Positions 8,549-18,801 of a stretch of 64,000 nt of DNA are shown piece after piece (position 1 is the first letter of the stretch; each line of letters starts with the position of its first letter). The notes under the pieces are model-generated. The model ran no database searches, was not told the DNA's origin, and saw nothing but the letters and a program-made list of their open reading frames with translations. Source of the stretch: Rhizobiaceae bacterium (GTDB taxonomy: Bacteria; Pseudomonadota; Alphaproteobacteria; Rhizobiales; Rhizobiaceae); assembly GCA_017644105.1 (NCBI GenBank), contig JAEPMD010000021.1, positions 1 through 64,000 of the forward strand, in the 5' to 3' direction. The position numbers were made by a program, and so were the translations under genes.

Positions 8549-9783
8549 GTGAGACCAAATTGATATTGCCCACATCTGCTGATGAATTGGTGGATGCGGT
8601 GAAAGGTGCTGTCAAAGGCGGAAAAGTCATCAAAGTGTCCGGAGCAGGCACGAAGGATGTCGTTGGAAATCACGTTGCGGCTGATATTGAAATCTCAACC
8701 ACCAAACTTAGCGGTGTCACAGAATATATTCATTCTGAATTGGTCATGACTGCGCAAGCGGGTACTCCTTTATCTGTTATTGAAAAAGAACTCGCCAAAA
8801 ATAATCAAATGCTGGCCTTTGAACCTTCAGATTACGCTCAATTGCTTGGTTCGGATAAAGAGCAAACCATTGGCGGTGTGTTTGCGACCAATATGTCTGG
8901 GTCTCGCCGTTTAAGTGCCGGAGCAGCACGCGATGCGCTTTTGGGTGTGAAATTTGTCAATGGCAAAGGCCAGCTAATTAAAAGCGGTGGCAAGGTGATG
9001 AAAAATGTCACCGGACTTGACCTTGTTAAATTGCTTGCAGGTTCCTGGGGCACGCTTGGGATTATGAGTGAAGTGACTTTTAAAGTCTTGCCACGCCCTG
9101 AGATCATGAAAACCATACTCATCTCTGGCTTAAGTGATGCTGATGCAACCTCTGCCATGGCAAAAGCCATGGGCCAATCAACGGAAGTGTCATCAGCGGC
9201 CCATCTGCCACAATCTGTGAGTGGCTCATTTTTAGACGGTGTCTATGACGGGCAATCCATCACAGCATTGCGTTTGGAAGGATTAAAAGAATCCGTTGAT
9301 GATCGTGAAAAACGGCTCATGGATGCGTTATCCGAATACGGTAATCTATCCGTCATTAAGACGGAACAATCTGCAATTCTTTGGCAAGAGATTGCCAATG
9401 TGAAGCCATTCATTGGTCGTGATACGATTATCTGGAAAGTCTCCGTTGCACCATCTGAGGGACATAAACTCGTTGCCGAACTCGCTAAGACCACGGAAGT
9501 CGATGCCTATTATGATTGGCAGGGCGGTTTGGTGTGGGTGTCCTTGAAATCGGATCATTACACGACACATTTGCGCCAATTGATCAAATCGCTGGGAGGT
9601 GGCCACGCAACGCTTACTCGCGCAACGAAGGACGTACGATCCGAGGTCGATGTCTTTGAACCACAACCGTTGCCAGTGGCAGCCTTATCCGCTCGGATCA
9701 AAGCGCAAATTGATCCACAAAATATACTCAATCCAGGTCGCATGTCGCAAAATGATGATGTGATGAACAAAGCGGCGGTTTAA
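8545..9783 (+). CDS. glcE: Glycolate oxidase subunit GlcE, FAD-binding
   Basis: Second FAD-domain subunit of glycolate oxidase, 412 residues. The PCMH FAD domain is recognisable (VSGAGTKDVVG, TIGGVFATNMSGSRRLSAGAARD, KSGGKVMKNVTGLDLVKLLAGSWGT split over the segment), and the C-terminus has the usual DPQNILNPGRM. It starts within the last codons of glcD (ATGA overlap) and ends 4 nt before glcF, so the three subunits are translationally linked. Confidence 0.94.
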   Translation: MSETKLILPTSADELVDAVKGAVKGGKVIKVSGAGTKDVVGNHVAADIEISTTKLSGVTEYIHSELVMTAQAGTPLSVIEKELAKNNQMLAFEPSDYAQLLGSDKEQTIGGVFATNMSGSRRLSAGAARDALLGVKFVNGKGQLIKSGGKVMKNVTGLDLVKLLAGSWGTLGIMSEVTFKVLPRPEIMKTILISGLSDADATSAMAKAMGQSTEVSSAAHLPQSVSGSFLDGVYDGQSITALRLEGLKESVDDREKRLMDALSEYGNLSVIKTEQSAILWQEIANVKPFIGRDTIIWKVSVAPSEGHKLVAELAKTTEVDAYYDWQGGLVWVSLKSDHYTTHLRQLIKSLGGGHATLTRATKDVRSEVDVFEPQPLPVAALSARIKAQIDPQNILNPGRMSQNDDVMNKAAV

Positions 9784-9787
9784 TCAA

Positions 9788-11089
9788 ATGAGAACAACTT
9801 TTTCACCCGATCAACTTAAAGATCCGATGGTGTCGGAATCAGAAGCGATCCTTCGTAAATGTGTGCATTGCGGATTTTGTACAGCAACCTGTCCAACCTA
9901 TGTGACGCTTGGGAATGAACTCGATAGTCCTCGTGGCCGCATTTATCTCATTAAAGATATGCTTGAGAATAATCGCCCAGCTGATGAGAAGACAGTTAAA
10001 CATCTTGATCGCTGCCTGTCGTGTTTGGCCTGTACAACGACCTGTCCATCAGGCGTTGATTACATGCATCTCATTGACAATGCCCGGGCTTATATTGAGA
10101 AGACCTATGATCGACCGATGATGGATAAAATCATCCGGGCAATCCTCGTCAATGTTTTGCCTTACCCAAAACGCTTCCGCTTGGCACTCCGCTTTGCGCA
10201 AATTGGCCGGCCGTTTGCGGGACTGTTTAAACAGGTTGCTGCGTTCAAACCCATGGGCGCGATGTTGGACTTAGCGCCAAAATCCATCCCATCTGACACA
10301 AGTTCTGCAGATCCGGGTACGCGACCTGCAAAGGGCAAGAAACGCGCTCGTATTGCGATCCTATCAGGTTGTGCGCAGCCTGTGCTGAACCCAGCCATCA
10401 ACCAGGCAACCATGGACCTTCTCAACCGCTTTGATGTCGAAGTCGTGGTGCCTGAAGGTGAGGGCTGTTGTGGTGCATTGACCCATCATATGGGGCGCGA
10501 ACATGTGGCGCATCAATCAGCCAAAAACAATGTGGATGTGTGGACCCGTGAAATCGAAAATGATGGTTTGGACGCAATCATCATCACCGCATCAGGCTGC
10601 GGCACAACGATCAAGGATTATGGCCATATGCTGCGTGATGATCCTGAATATGCGGACAAAGCCAAACGCGTGTCAGAACTTGCAAAGGACATCACTGAAT
10701 TTTTAGCAACGCTAGAATTGCCAAAGATCACGCGTGATGAGGAAATGATCGTCACATACCATTCTGCTTGTTCGATGCAACATGGCCAGAAGATTACCAA
10801 TCATCCGAAGGATCTTCTGCGCGCAGCTGGTTATACAGTGCGTGAACCCGCAGAAGGACATTTATGCTGCGGTTCTGCCGGCACGTATAACATCATGCAA
10901 AGTGAAATTGCTGACAAACTGAAAACCCGTAAAGTGAGTAACCTTGAGCGCACAAAGCCTGATGTGATTGCGGCGGGTAACATTGGTTGCATCACGCAAA
11001 TAGGATCGGGCACTGATATCCCGATCATTCACACAATTGAATTGCTCAACTGGGCCTATGGTGGACCTAAGCCATCAGGTTTGAAATAA
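9788..11089 (+). CDS. glcF: Glycolate oxidase iron-sulfur subunit GlcF
   Basis: Fe-S subunit that passes electrons from GlcD/GlcE toward the respiratory chain. The 433-residue protein carries two N-terminal [4Fe-4S] motifs, CVHCGFCTATCP (near residue 26) and CLSCLACTTTCP (near 78), then two CCG domains (GCCGALTHHMG and LCCGSAGTYN). Last gene of glcDEF, followed by a strong terminator. Confidence 0.95.
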   Translation: MRTTFSPDQLKDPMVSESEAILRKCVHCGFCTATCPTYVTLGNELDSPRGRIYLIKDMLENNRPADEKTVKHLDRCLSCLACTTTCPSGVDYMHLIDNARAYIEKTYDRPMMDKIIRAILVNVLPYPKRFRLALRFAQIGRPFAGLFKQVAAFKPMGAMLDLAPKSIPSDTSSADPGTRPAKGKKRARIAILSGCAQPVLNPAINQATMDLLNRFDVEVVVPEGEGCCGALTHHMGREHVAHQSAKNNVDVWTREIENDGLDAIIITASGCGTTIKDYGHMLRDDPEYADKAKRVSELAKDITEFLATLELPKITRDEEMIVTYHSACSMQHGQKITNHPKDLLRAAGYTVREPAEGHLCCGSAGTYNIMQSEIADKLKTRKVSNLERTKPDVIAAGNIGCITQIGSGTDIPIIHTIELLNWAYGGPKPSGLK

Positions 11090-11106
11090 AGTGTTTGATG
11101 AGAAAG

Positions 11107-11140
11107 AAAAAACCCAGTTGAATTTTCAACTGGGTTTTAT
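11107..11140. terminator. Bidirectional intrinsic terminator between glcF and the first L,D-transpeptidase
   Basis: A perfect 12-bp stem (aacccagttgaa pairing with ttcaactgggtt, two-base loop) is flanked by A-rich sequence on the left and T-rich on the right. It can therefore serve glcF on the plus strand and the convergent gene ending at 11164 on the minus strand. Confidence 0.9.
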
Positions 11141-11163
11141 TTTGCAAGTATAATTCGAACGAC

Positions 11164-11841
11164 TTATGCGCCAAAGATACCTCTTTTAACAGTGTAGTAT
11201 TTGCTGCTGGACTGTCCTGGTCCAATCACAATCACTTTTGTGCCAACAGGCGCACGCTTATAAAGGTGCTCAACATCTTTGTTGACCATGCGGATGCAAC
11301 CAGATGACATGTTCTGACCAATTGTCCAAGGCTGGTTTGTGCCGTGAATACGGAAGATCGTATCGCGTCCTCCGCGATAGAGATACATTGCACGTGCACC
11401 CAATGGGTTATTAATGCCACCTTTCATAAAATGCGGGATCTTGCGACCTTTACGTGCTTCGCGCGCAATCATTGTTTTTGGTGGTGTCCATGATGGCCAT
11501 TCTGCTTTGCGGCCGATCTTTACCGTACCGCTCCAGCCAAAGCCTTCACGACCAACGCCAACACCGTAACGGATGGCTCTGTTCTTTGACGTGATAAAGT
11601 AAAGATACTTTGTGTTGGAATCGATAATGATTGTGCCTGGTTTTTGGCTGGTCTCGATTCGAACATTACGGCGTTTGAATTTTGGATTAATGCGCTTTTT
11701 AGAGGACGCTAGAATAATATCACTCCGCTGAGCTTCTGCGACCGGAGCTTGATTAAACGTAAACGCAAATGCACTTGGCGCTGCAATAACAAGTGCCAAG
11801 CCAACACTCATCATCACACAAACTTTTCTCATATAACTCAT
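11164..11841 (-). CDS. L,D-transpeptidase (YkuD domain), exported
   Basis: Periplasmic enzyme making non-classical peptidoglycan cross-links or attaching proteins to peptidoglycan. It has a Sec-type signal peptide (MRKVCVMMSVGLALVIAAPSAFA) and a C-terminal YkuD domain with the active-site signature HGTNQPWTIGQNMSSGCIRM, containing the catalytic Cys in SSGC. ATG at 11841 is preceded by GGGGAG nine bases upstream; an in-frame ATG at 11832 is possible. It shares domain arrangement and long identical stretches with the next gene. Confidence 0.92.
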   Translation of the reverse strand: MSYMRKVCVMMSVGLALVIAAPSAFAFTFNQAPVAEAQRSDIILASSKKRINPKFKRRNVRIETSQKPGTIIIDSNTKYLYFITSKNRAIRYGVGVGREGFGWSGTVKIGRKAEWPSWTPPKTMIAREARKGRKIPHFMKGGINNPLGARAMYLYRGGRDTIFRIHGTNQPWTIGQNMSSGCIRMVNKDVEHLYKRAPVGTKVIVIGPGQSSSKYYTVKRGIFGA

Positions 11842-11973
11842 GTTTATGAGCTCCCCTTTATTGAAATATACCCAGAAAATACCACTGTTTGTGATTTGTG
11901 CAATATCATCTGTGATCAATTTATTACGCATATTAATAAAATTTGATAATCAATTTTCAACTCAGAAATGAAA

Positions 11974-12003
11974 ATGGCCTCAGATTATTGCGTCTGAGGC
12001 CAT
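11974..12003 (-). terminator. Intrinsic terminator of the second L,D-transpeptidase
   Basis: An 11-bp perfect stem (atggcctcaga with tctgaggccat, 8-base loop) is followed on the minus strand by TTTTCATTTC. It lies 27 nt downstream of the stop at 12031. Confidence 0.85.
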
Positions 12004-12030
12004 AAACGTAACATCAATTGATTGGTTTTG

Positions 12031-12771
12031 TTAAATCACGCGGACTTTTGCACCAACGCGAGCGCGTTCATATAAATCGACAACATCTTGATTTCGCATG
12101 CGAATACAGCCCGAAGAGACCGCTTGACCAATGGTCCAAGGCTGATTTGTGCCGTGAATGCGATAAAGGGTGGAACCCAAATATAAAGCGCGTGCGCCAA
12201 GAGGGTTTTGCGGTCCACCTTCCATAAAGGTTGGCAGGTGGCGACCTTTTTTCTTCTCCCGCGCGATCATCTCAGCAGGCGGACGCCAAGACGGCCATTC
12301 TTTTTTCTGCGTGATGCGCTCAGAACCTGTCCATTCAAAGCCTGCTTTACCCACGCCAACACCATAACGGCGTGCTTTACCATCACCCATAACAAGATAG
12401 AGGAAACGGCTTTGCGTATCGATGATTATCGTGCCAGCTTTTTCGCTAGAATTGTAAGTTACCACTTGCGGCAAGAATTGCGGTGCAATTTGCGGCGTTG
12501 CAGATTTCTTCTTTTGTGTTCGCTGGACTGAAGCTTGGTGAACTTTCCGTTGATTTTGTGATGTCACAGCTGAGCGGCGGATCACTTGGCGTTGAATCTG
12601 CGGCGCGCGCTGGCGTGCTTGCCCGCCATTAAGCTGCATCACCCAGGGGGCTGCCAGATCAGGGCTAAGAATAACGGGTGGTTTTGTGCGGTATCGATCG
12701 TTGGCAGATGCAGGCATAACAACTGCAACTGTTGCAGCCAATGCTGCGAATAAAACTGACTTTTTCATCAA
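12031..12771 (-). CDS. L,D-transpeptidase (YkuD domain), exported
   Basis: Second YkuD L,D-transpeptidase, 246 residues. It has a signal peptide (MMKKSVLFAALAATVAVVMPASA), a Gln/Arg-rich low-complexity linker (about 50-105) and a C-terminal catalytic domain with HGTNQPWTIGQAVSSGCIRM. The domain is closely similar to that of the neighbouring downstream gene, so the pair probably arose by tandem duplication. The linker is longer and more basic than in the partner, which may help it contact peptidoglycan or another protein. It has its own terminator, so the two genes may be expressed separately. Confidence 0.92.
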   Translation of the reverse strand: MMKKSVLFAALAATVAVVMPASANDRYRTKPPVILSPDLAAPWVMQLNGGQARQRAPQIQRQVIRRSAVTSQNQRKVHQASVQRTQKKKSATPQIAPQFLPQVVTYNSSEKAGTIIIDTQSRFLYLVMGDGKARRYGVGVGKAGFEWTGSERITQKKEWPSWRPPAEMIAREKKKGRHLPTFMEGGPQNPLGARALYLGSTLYRIHGTNQPWTIGQAVSSGCIRMRNQDVVDLYERARVGAKVRVI

Positions 12772-13000
12772 ACGGACTCTTTACATTACGTTGAACAAAA
12801 CCCACCTACTTTGTGGGATTGGCAATGATTGTCCGAAAGCTTTCATACCAATTTATGAATCAGATATAGATAAGACTTGATATTGATCATAAACCTTTTA
12901 TCAGGGTTATTAAGTGGTTCATCCAGTTAGTTAACAATATCTTAAATTAAGATTCGCGGGCGTTTTTCTAAATTTTGGTCCGTTTTTTGGGAGGTTTTTC

Positions 13001-13642
13001 ATGACAGAAGATGGGTTGATCACGGGTGAAGATGGCATCACAAGATGCGCCTGGGCTGGCAGTTCAGCGGATTATTTAGATTATCACGACAATGAATGGG
13101 GCCATCCTGTTGCCGATGATACACGGCTTTTTGAGAAGATCTGTTTGGAAGGTTTTCAATCCGGATTGTCCTGGATCACAATCCTTAGAAAACGAGAAAA
13201 TTTTCGAAAAGCCTTTGCCGGATTTGATATCCCAACGGTCGCAAAATTTGGCGACAAAGAGATCGAAGAACTGGTTCAAGATGCGGGTATTATCCGTCAT
13301 CGCGGCAAAATTAAATCTGTGATCAATAATGCCAATCGTGCGCTTGAGATGCAGGAAGAATTTGGCTCACTTGCGATTTATTTTTGGGCGCAAGAACCGG
13401 ATGAAAGTGAGCGGCCAAAGGTGTGTGATTTTGAAACTTTAAGAACACTCGGCAAAACCGAACGCTCAACCGCGATCTCGAAGGATTTGAAAAAGCGAGG
13501 CTGGAGCTTTGTAGGCCCTACAACGGTTTATGCGTTCATGCAGGCAATGGGCATGGTCAATGATCATCTTGAAGGCTGTTATCATCGTCAAGTCGTTGAA
13601 GAAAAACGTGCGGCCTTTATTCGCCCGACGGCCAAAAGCTAG
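13001..13642 (+). CDS. tag: DNA-3-methyladenine glycosylase I
   Basis: Base-excision repair enzyme that removes 3-methyladenine from alkylated DNA. Family features are CAWAG near the N-terminus, YHDNEWGHP (residues 27-35), FQSGLSWITILRKRENFR, and the C-terminal GCYHR that with the N-terminal Cys and His forms the zinc site. Length (213) is slightly above the E. coli protein. A GGGAGG site lies 8 nt before the ATG. Its TAG stop overlaps the TAG of the convergent transporter gene. Confidence 0.95.
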   Translation: MTEDGLITGEDGITRCAWAGSSADYLDYHDNEWGHPVADDTRLFEKICLEGFQSGLSWITILRKRENFRKAFAGFDIPTVAKFGDKEIEELVQDAGIIRHRGKIKSVINNANRALEMQEEFGSLAIYFWAQEPDESERPKVCDFETLRTLGKTERSTAISKDLKKRGWSFVGPTTVYAFMQAMGMVNDHLEGCYHRQVVEEKRAAFIRPTAKS

Positions 13643-14484
13643 GCTCGTTTTGCTTTCAGCAAGATCGAGATGGCAACACCGCCCAATATAAGCGCAGAGG
13701 CGATCACAAATCTGAACGTTAATGGTTCTGATAAAAATAACAGGCCGCCAATGCCGGCAACAACCGGCACGGTGAGCTGAACAATCGATGCACGAGTCGC
13801 CGTGAGCTGAGGCAAAACACGATACCATAATGCATAACCCATGCCCGATGTAATTGCACCTGATGCAATGGCAAGTACCACGCCATAGGCGCTGAGCTGG
13901 CTGTTTGAAAGTGAAATTAGCAAGAGCGCTAATCCCATTGGCACTGACAAAATGAAATTGCCGGCTGTGGCTTTTAAAGGATCAGAAGCTGATTTTCCGC
14001 GCAGGGAATATGCGCCCCACGCGATCCCTGATATCGCCATCAGTGCCGCTGCCAATGGATCCGGTGCTTCAAGCCCTGGAGATACCAGCCATATGAATGC
14101 ACCAAAGGCAACAATGATGCCGAGCCATTCAAATAAGCTTGGACGGTCACCTTTAAACAGCGACCAACCAATCATTGTGGCTTGAACACAGGCAAAAAGG
14201 ATTAGGGCGCCGACACCGGTTTCAATATTGACGTAAGAGAACGAAAACGCAGCCGCGTAAGCAAATAGACAAAAGGCAGAAATGATATTGCCGCGCTTCA
14301 AGTTGTCGATGCCAGCACCGCTGGAAAGACTGACCAATATCGCCAACATGATGGCACCCGACAATAGTCTGATAAAGGTGTAGTTTGATGGGTCAATCGC
14401 ATCGCCTTCCAGCGCCACGCGTCCGAAAATCGAGTTGGCACCAAAAGCAATCATAGTGATGGTGGTGAGAAGAAAAATACGCAC
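13639..14484 (-). CDS. EamA/DMT-superfamily transporter
   Basis: Integral membrane protein with about ten predicted helices and two EamA repeats; a probable exporter of small metabolites or amino acids, substrate unknown. The frame is open up to 14679, but the segment before 14484 is polar and unlike the family. GTG at 14484 (reading VRIFLLTTITMIAFGANSIF) has a GGAG eight bases upstream and gives 281 residues, the usual size. Convergent with tag: the two stops share the tetramer CTAG. Confidence 0.85.
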   Translation of the reverse strand: MRIFLLTTITMIAFGANSIFGRVALEGDAIDPSNYTFIRLLSGAIMLAILVSLSSGAGIDNLKRGNIISAFCLFAYAAAFSFSYVNIETGVGALILFACVQATMIGWSLFKGDRPSLFEWLGIIVAFGAFIWLVSPGLEAPDPLAAALMAISGIAWGAYSLRGKSASDPLKATAGNFILSVPMGLALLLISLSNSQLSAYGVVLAIASGAITSGMGYALWYRVLPQLTATRASIVQLTVPVVAGIGGLLFLSEPLTFRFVIASALILGGVAISILLKAKRA

Positions 14485-14694
14485 AAAGAACTCCAGCCGT
14501 TTCGTCCTTTTAACACATAAAAATGGATTTGAACGAAGTGAATAAAGCGCATCAACGATCAATTTAAGTTGATCCTTTGAATGCCGAGGCGAATTGCCAT
14601 CCAATAAACTGGGTTTGAAAGCTTGCCGCGCAGCCTGCAATGGGCTAACAAGCTGGCAAAATCGGCTATTAGAACTCAATCTTGAGAATCCCCA

Positions 14695-16266
14695 ATGAGT
14701 GAAAAGAAGAAAAAGAAAAAACCACAGAAGCTAAGAGCGCGTCTGCCACGCGGTTTTCCGGATCGCTCGCCCGGAGATATTCGCGCGACGGATGAAATGC
14801 TTGGCAAGATCAAGGTGGTTTATGAGCGCTTTGGTTTTGAGCCGGTTGAAACCCCGATGTTTGAATATACTGATGCATTGGGTAAGTTCCTGCCAGATAC
14901 CGATCGCCCAAATGCGGGTGTGTTTTCACTGCAGGATGATGATGATCAATGGATGTCGTTGCGTTATGATTTAACAGCACCACTGGCACGCCATGTCGCA
15001 GAAAATTTCAACGAAATTCAGTTGCCTTATCGCACCTATCGCAATGGCTGGGTATTCCGAAACGAAAAGCCTGGTCCAGGCCGGTTCCGTCAATTCATGC
15101 AATTTGATGCGGATATAGTGGGCGCACCTAGTGTGCAGGCGGATGCTGAAATGTGCATGATGATGGCCGACACAATGGAAGCGCTTGGCATTAAGCGCGG
15201 CGATTATGTGATCCGGGTCAACAACCGTAAAATCCTTGATGGTTTGATGGAAGCAATTGGCTTGGGTGGTGAAGAGAACACAGAGCGTAGGCTCACCGTG
15301 CTCCGCACGATGGATAAGCTTGATAAGTTTGGTGTTGAAGGTGTCAAACTTCTTCTAGGTCCTGGCCGCTGGGATGGTGGCGAAGAAGGAGAGGGCGATT
15401 TCACGGAAGGTGCAAATCTTTCGGACGAAGGCACGAATGCGATTATCGATATCCTGTCTGCCAATAGCCTATCGGATCTTGTCAGTGAAGGTGAAACGCT
15501 GACATTTAAAAGCGACGCGCTTTCTGCGCTCGAACTTAACAACACATTTGAAGCTGGTTTTAATGAGTTACGTATGATTGGAAGCATCGTTACTGCTTCT
15601 GGTTATGATGGTGACAGAATTAAAATCGATCCATCTGTTGTCCGTGGTCTCGAATATTACACTGGGCCCGTTTACGAAGCTGAGCTGTTGTTTGATGTGG
15701 TCAACGAAAAAGGTCAGAAGGTACAATTCGGATCTGTTGGCGGTGGAGGCCGCTATGATGGTCTGGTCTCGCGCTTTATGGGACAACCGGTCCCCGCAAC
15801 TGGATTTTCAATCGGTGTATCGCGGCTCATGACGGCGCTTAAAAATCTCGGCAAGCTTGGTGGCGCAGATGAAGTTGGTCCTGTGCTTGTGACGGTCATG
15901 GATAAGAAGATGCTCTCTGATTATGCACTCATTGCCCATCAGCTTCGCACTGAACTTGCAGACGAATTTCCTGATATTCCGGTCGAGCTTTACCAAGGCA
16001 ATCCGAAGAACTTTGGCAATCAGTTGAAATATGCTGATCGCAGAGCCTGCCCGATTGCGATCATCCAAGGTTCGGATGAGAAAGAAAAGGGCGAAGTTCA
16101 GATCAAGGATCTCATCGGAGGCAAACGCCTGTCCGAAGATATTGAAGACAATGCAGAATGGCGCGCCAGCCGGCCCGCTCAAGTATCCGCTTCAATGGCT
16201 GAGATGGTCGACAAGGTGCGCGAAATTTTGCGTGCTCAGGCCGAAGAGCGCAAAAGTAATCAATAA
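14695..16266 (+). CDS. hisS: Histidyl-tRNA synthetase
   Basis: Class II aminoacyl-tRNA synthetase charging tRNA-His. Motif 1 region ([15 protein letters not shown]), motif 2 ([23 protein letters not shown]) and the histidine-binding [13 protein letters not shown] plus GGGGRYDGL are all present, followed by an anticodon-binding domain. The very lysine-rich start ([20 protein letters not shown]) precedes the conserved RGFPDRSP. At 523 residues it is of the longer alphaproteobacterial type. First gene of hisS-hisZ-hisG. Confidence 0.96.
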   Translation: MSEKKKKKKPQKLRARLPRGFPDRSPGDIRATDEMLGKIKVVYERFGFEPVETPMFEYTDALGKFLPDTDRPNAGVFSLQDDDDQWMSLRYDLTAPLARHVAENFNEIQLPYRTYRNGWVFRNEKPGPGRFRQFMQFDADIVGAPSVQADAEMCMMMADTMEALGIKRGDYVIRVNNRKILDGLMEAIGLGGEENTERRLTVLRTMDKLDKFGVEGVKLLLGPGRWDGGEEGEGDFTEGANLSDEGTNAIIDILSANSLSDLVSEGETLTFKSDALSALELNNTFEAGFNELRMIGSIVTASGYDGDRIKIDPSVVRGLEYYTGPVYEAELLFDVVNEKGQKVQFGSVGGGGRYDGLVSRFMGQPVPATGFSIGVSRLMTALKNLGKLGGADEVGPVLVTVMDKKMLSDYALIAHQLRTELADEFPDIPVELYQGNPKNFGNQLKYADRRACPIAIIQGSDEKEKGEVQIKDLIGGKRLSEDIEDNAEWRASRPAQVSASMAEMVDKVREILRAQAEERKSNQ

Positions 16267-16283
16267 GTTGAGTTGAAGGCGTC

Positions 16284-17396
16284 ATGGTTTCTAACGATAT
16301 GAAAAGCATTCTAGATCGGGTTGAAGAAGACCTTCTGTCTTGTTCCGTTACGATGATGGATTGTGATATTATTCAACCAGCTGAGCCATTTTTGAAAATG
16401 GCAGGCGAAGATTTGCGCCGAAGAATCTTTCTGACGCATAATGTTGCGGGGGAAGCTTTATGCCTCAGACCAGAATTCACCATTCCTGTTTGCATGGCGC
16501 ATATTAGTGCTGGTGAACGAGCGCCTCAAAGCTATGGCTATTTGGGACAAGTATTCCGCCAACGCGATGTCGGAATGACCGAGTTTTATCAGGCGGGTAT
16601 TGAGGATTTGGGCGATCAAGACATCGCACTTGCCGATGCACGCGCAATTTCAAATGCCGCCATGATGGTTGGTAATTCCTCACATGCTGATGCGATCGAT
16701 ATTGTGATCGGCGATCAAGCCGTATTTGCGGATGTGTTATCTGCACTCGGACTACCAGATGGCTGGCAAGATCGTCTCATTCACGCCTTTGGTGATGAGC
16801 AAGCATTGGCAACTATGTTGGAAACGCTCAGCACATCGGAAGAACTTTCCTATGCTGATGATGCGGTCAAATCATTGGTGGAAGCTGAAGATCACGAGGG
16901 CCTGTCAAACCATCTTGCAGATGTGATGGCGGAAACGGGTTACTCCACCAAAGCCAGCCGTTCACCTGATGATATCGCACGCAGAATTTTAGAAAAGCAG
17001 CGTTTATCTAATACCAAGCTTGATGAGAATGATCTTGAAAAGCTCAAAGAGTTTTTAGCTATCAAAGTCCCGTTAAGTGAAGCGATCAATGCGCTAAACA
17101 TGTTTGCGGACAAGTCAGAGATAGATCTCTCTCAGTCATTGAAAACATTTGCTTCGCGCATCTCTGCATTGGAGCAAATGGGATTTGATATGTCCTCTGC
17201 TGTTTATGAAACGGCATTTGGTCGTCCATTGGATTACTATACGGGTTTGGTGTTTGAGATCAAAAACAGCCAAGGCGCGCAGGTTTTAGCAGCCGGTGGT
17301 CGTTATGATCGATTAATGGCATTGCTTGGCGCGCAAGCTTCAATCCCAGCAGTGGGCTTCTCACTTTGGCTTGATCGTTTTGAGGTGAATTCATGA
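16284..17396 (+). CDS. hisZ: ATP phosphoribosyltransferase regulatory subunit
   Basis: HisS-like paralogue without synthetase function; it forms the hetero-octamer with short HisG for the first step of histidine synthesis. It keeps the catalytic-fold signatures ([45 protein letters not shown]) but lacks an anticodon-binding domain. 370 residues. Lies 17 nt after hisS and overlaps hisG by 4 nt. Confidence 0.95.
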   Translation: MVSNDMKSILDRVEEDLLSCSVTMMDCDIIQPAEPFLKMAGEDLRRRIFLTHNVAGEALCLRPEFTIPVCMAHISAGERAPQSYGYLGQVFRQRDVGMTEFYQAGIEDLGDQDIALADARAISNAAMMVGNSSHADAIDIVIGDQAVFADVLSALGLPDGWQDRLIHAFGDEQALATMLETLSTSEELSYADDAVKSLVEAEDHEGLSNHLADVMAETGYSTKASRSPDDIARRILEKQRLSNTKLDENDLEKLKEFLAIKVPLSEAINALNMFADKSEIDLSQSLKTFASRISALEQMGFDMSSAVYETAFGRPLDYYTGLVFEIKNSQGAQVLAAGGRYDRLMALLGAQASIPAVGFSLWLDRFEVNS

Positions 17397-18079
17397 CCAT
17401 TACTGTAGCCCTTCCCTCTAAAGGCCGCATGAAGGCTGACACACTAGAAGCGTTTAAAAAAGCCGGCATGAGCGTTGAAACTGTTGGCAATGATCGCTCT
17501 TATCACGGGCGCGTTTTGGAAAATGATGACATCGAAATCGCCTTCATGTCCGCCAGTGAAATCGCCAAGGAACTGACCAAAGGATCAATTGATTTTGGTG
17601 TGACAGGTGAAGACCTGGTGCGCGAAACAATCGCCAATGTTGATAGTCACGTCGATTTTCATGCACGCCTCGGCTATGGCCATGCCGATGTGATTGTAGC
17701 CGTGCCAGAATTCTGGCATGACGTGACCACTATGTCCGACCTTGCTGATGTTGCCATGGGTTTCCGCGCGCGTCACGGAAGACAATTGTCCATTGCGACA
17801 AAATACTGGCAGCTCACACAGCAATTCTTCTCTTCGCGCCATGGCATTCAGCTTTATCGCATTGTTGAAAGTCTCGGAGCGACAGAAGGCGCCCCTGCGG
17901 CTGGAACAGCTGATATCATTGTTGATATCACCACAACCGGATCAACCTTGAGAGCGAACCATCTTCGCATCTTATCGGATGGTTTAATCCTAAGATCTGA
18001 AGCATGTTTGGTTGGCGCTAAAGGATCTGCGCATTATGGATCACCACTCTATAACCAGATTTCCACTGCATTTAAGTAA
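17393..18079 (+). CDS. hisG: ATP phosphoribosyltransferase catalytic subunit, short form
   Basis: Catalyses condensation of ATP with PRPP, the committed step of histidine biosynthesis. The 228-residue length and lack of the C-terminal regulatory domain mark it as short-form HisG, which needs HisZ, encoded immediately upstream. Signatures include ALPSKGRM at the start, [10 protein letters not shown], and the PRPP loop region [25 protein letters not shown]-type 4-nt overlap (ATGA) with hisZ suggests coupled translation. Confidence 0.95.
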   Translation: MTITVALPSKGRMKADTLEAFKKAGMSVETVGNDRSYHGRVLENDDIEIAFMSASEIAKELTKGSIDFGVTGEDLVRETIANVDSHVDFHARLGYGHADVIVAVPEFWHDVTTMSDLADVAMGFRARHGRQLSIATKYWQLTQQFFSSRHGIQLYRIVESLGATEGAPAAGTADIIVDITTTGSTLRANHLRILSDGLILRSEACLVGAKGSAHYGSPLYNQISTAFK

Positions 18080-18101
18080 TCACGATTATCGACCCAAAAG
18101 G

Positions 18102-18131
18102 AAAGACCGCCTCAAAGAGACGGCCTTTCGT
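18102..18131 (+). terminator. Probable intrinsic terminator of hisS-hisZ-hisG
   Basis: An imperfect GC-rich hairpin (aagaccgcctc with gagacggccttt, two mismatches) ending in CCTTTCGT lies about 25 nt after the hisG stop. Confidence 0.6.
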
Positions 18132-18333
18132 CAGTTCACGACTGATTAGTTTGGTTAGCAACGTTCGGGCGCTGAATTTGCTAACCTTGCAGCCCTGCGG
18201 GAGCTACAGCTAATACGAAAAACTGCGGGTTATTTCGCATTAATAGATACTTTTACGGTTGCTAAATCGAATTGGATCATTTTTAAAAACGAAAAAATCC
18301 ACAATTCTTAATAAATCAAGTAATATATTGAAA

Positions 18334-18801
18334 TTATTGAATAAAATTATTCACTTTGTCGTTGGGAACGTATGGAAAAATAAAGACGCCAGAGATCGTG
18401 CCACCATTATTTCCATCTAAATCAGATTCACCGATACAGAAAACGGGTTGCTGAGAACCGAATTCGCATTCAAGCGTCGTGGTATAAGTAAACGACGTGG
18501 ATTGCTCGGTTACCGTTTCAAATATCTGAAGAATGCTTGCCTTGTCATTTTCTTCATAACAGGCAATAACGTTGGACAATCCGCAATTCATCATATCCAC
18601 ACCGTGAAGTTTAGATGAAATTGGGCCGAGTTTTATTTGACCTGTTTCGATGTCCGCTGACCATTCTTCGATGCGGCAAAAATGCTCTAATTGTTTGCGG
18701 CTAAGCTTGGCGTCCCCAAATGAGGTTTGGGCCGCGATGCGGGCGGGTCTTGTCATGACTTTAAACACGGGCACTACTCTCGAACTGAAACATGGGGACA
18801 T
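18334..18801 (-). CDS. Small PAS-like domain protein
   Basis: 155-residue soluble protein; the central part (about 42-140) resembles a PAS fold. The order FCRIEEWSADIETGQIKLG, a HGVD turn, a 'CYEENDKASILQIFE' helix in place of the usual HPDD segment, and alternating strands with SFTYTTTLEC all fit. There is no output domain, so it may act through a partner. The start is uncertain (18801 or 18756; neither has a clear ribosome-binding site). Flanking non-coding stretches of about 250-285 bases on both sides show no other gene. Confidence 0.6.
   Translation of the reverse strand: MSPCFSSRVVPVFKVMTRPARIAAQTSFGDAKLSRKQLEHFCRIEEWSADIETGQIKLGPISSKLHGVDMMNCGLSNVIACYEENDKASILQIFETVTEQSTSFTYTTTLECEFGSQQPVFCIGESDLDGNNGGTISGVFIFPYVPNDKVNNFIQ

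Noticed and set aside
12939-12953. atcttaa-a-ttaagat palindrome before tag
   Set aside because: Short A/T-rich arms in an A/T-rich gap; no partner site. Reported only as a possibility.
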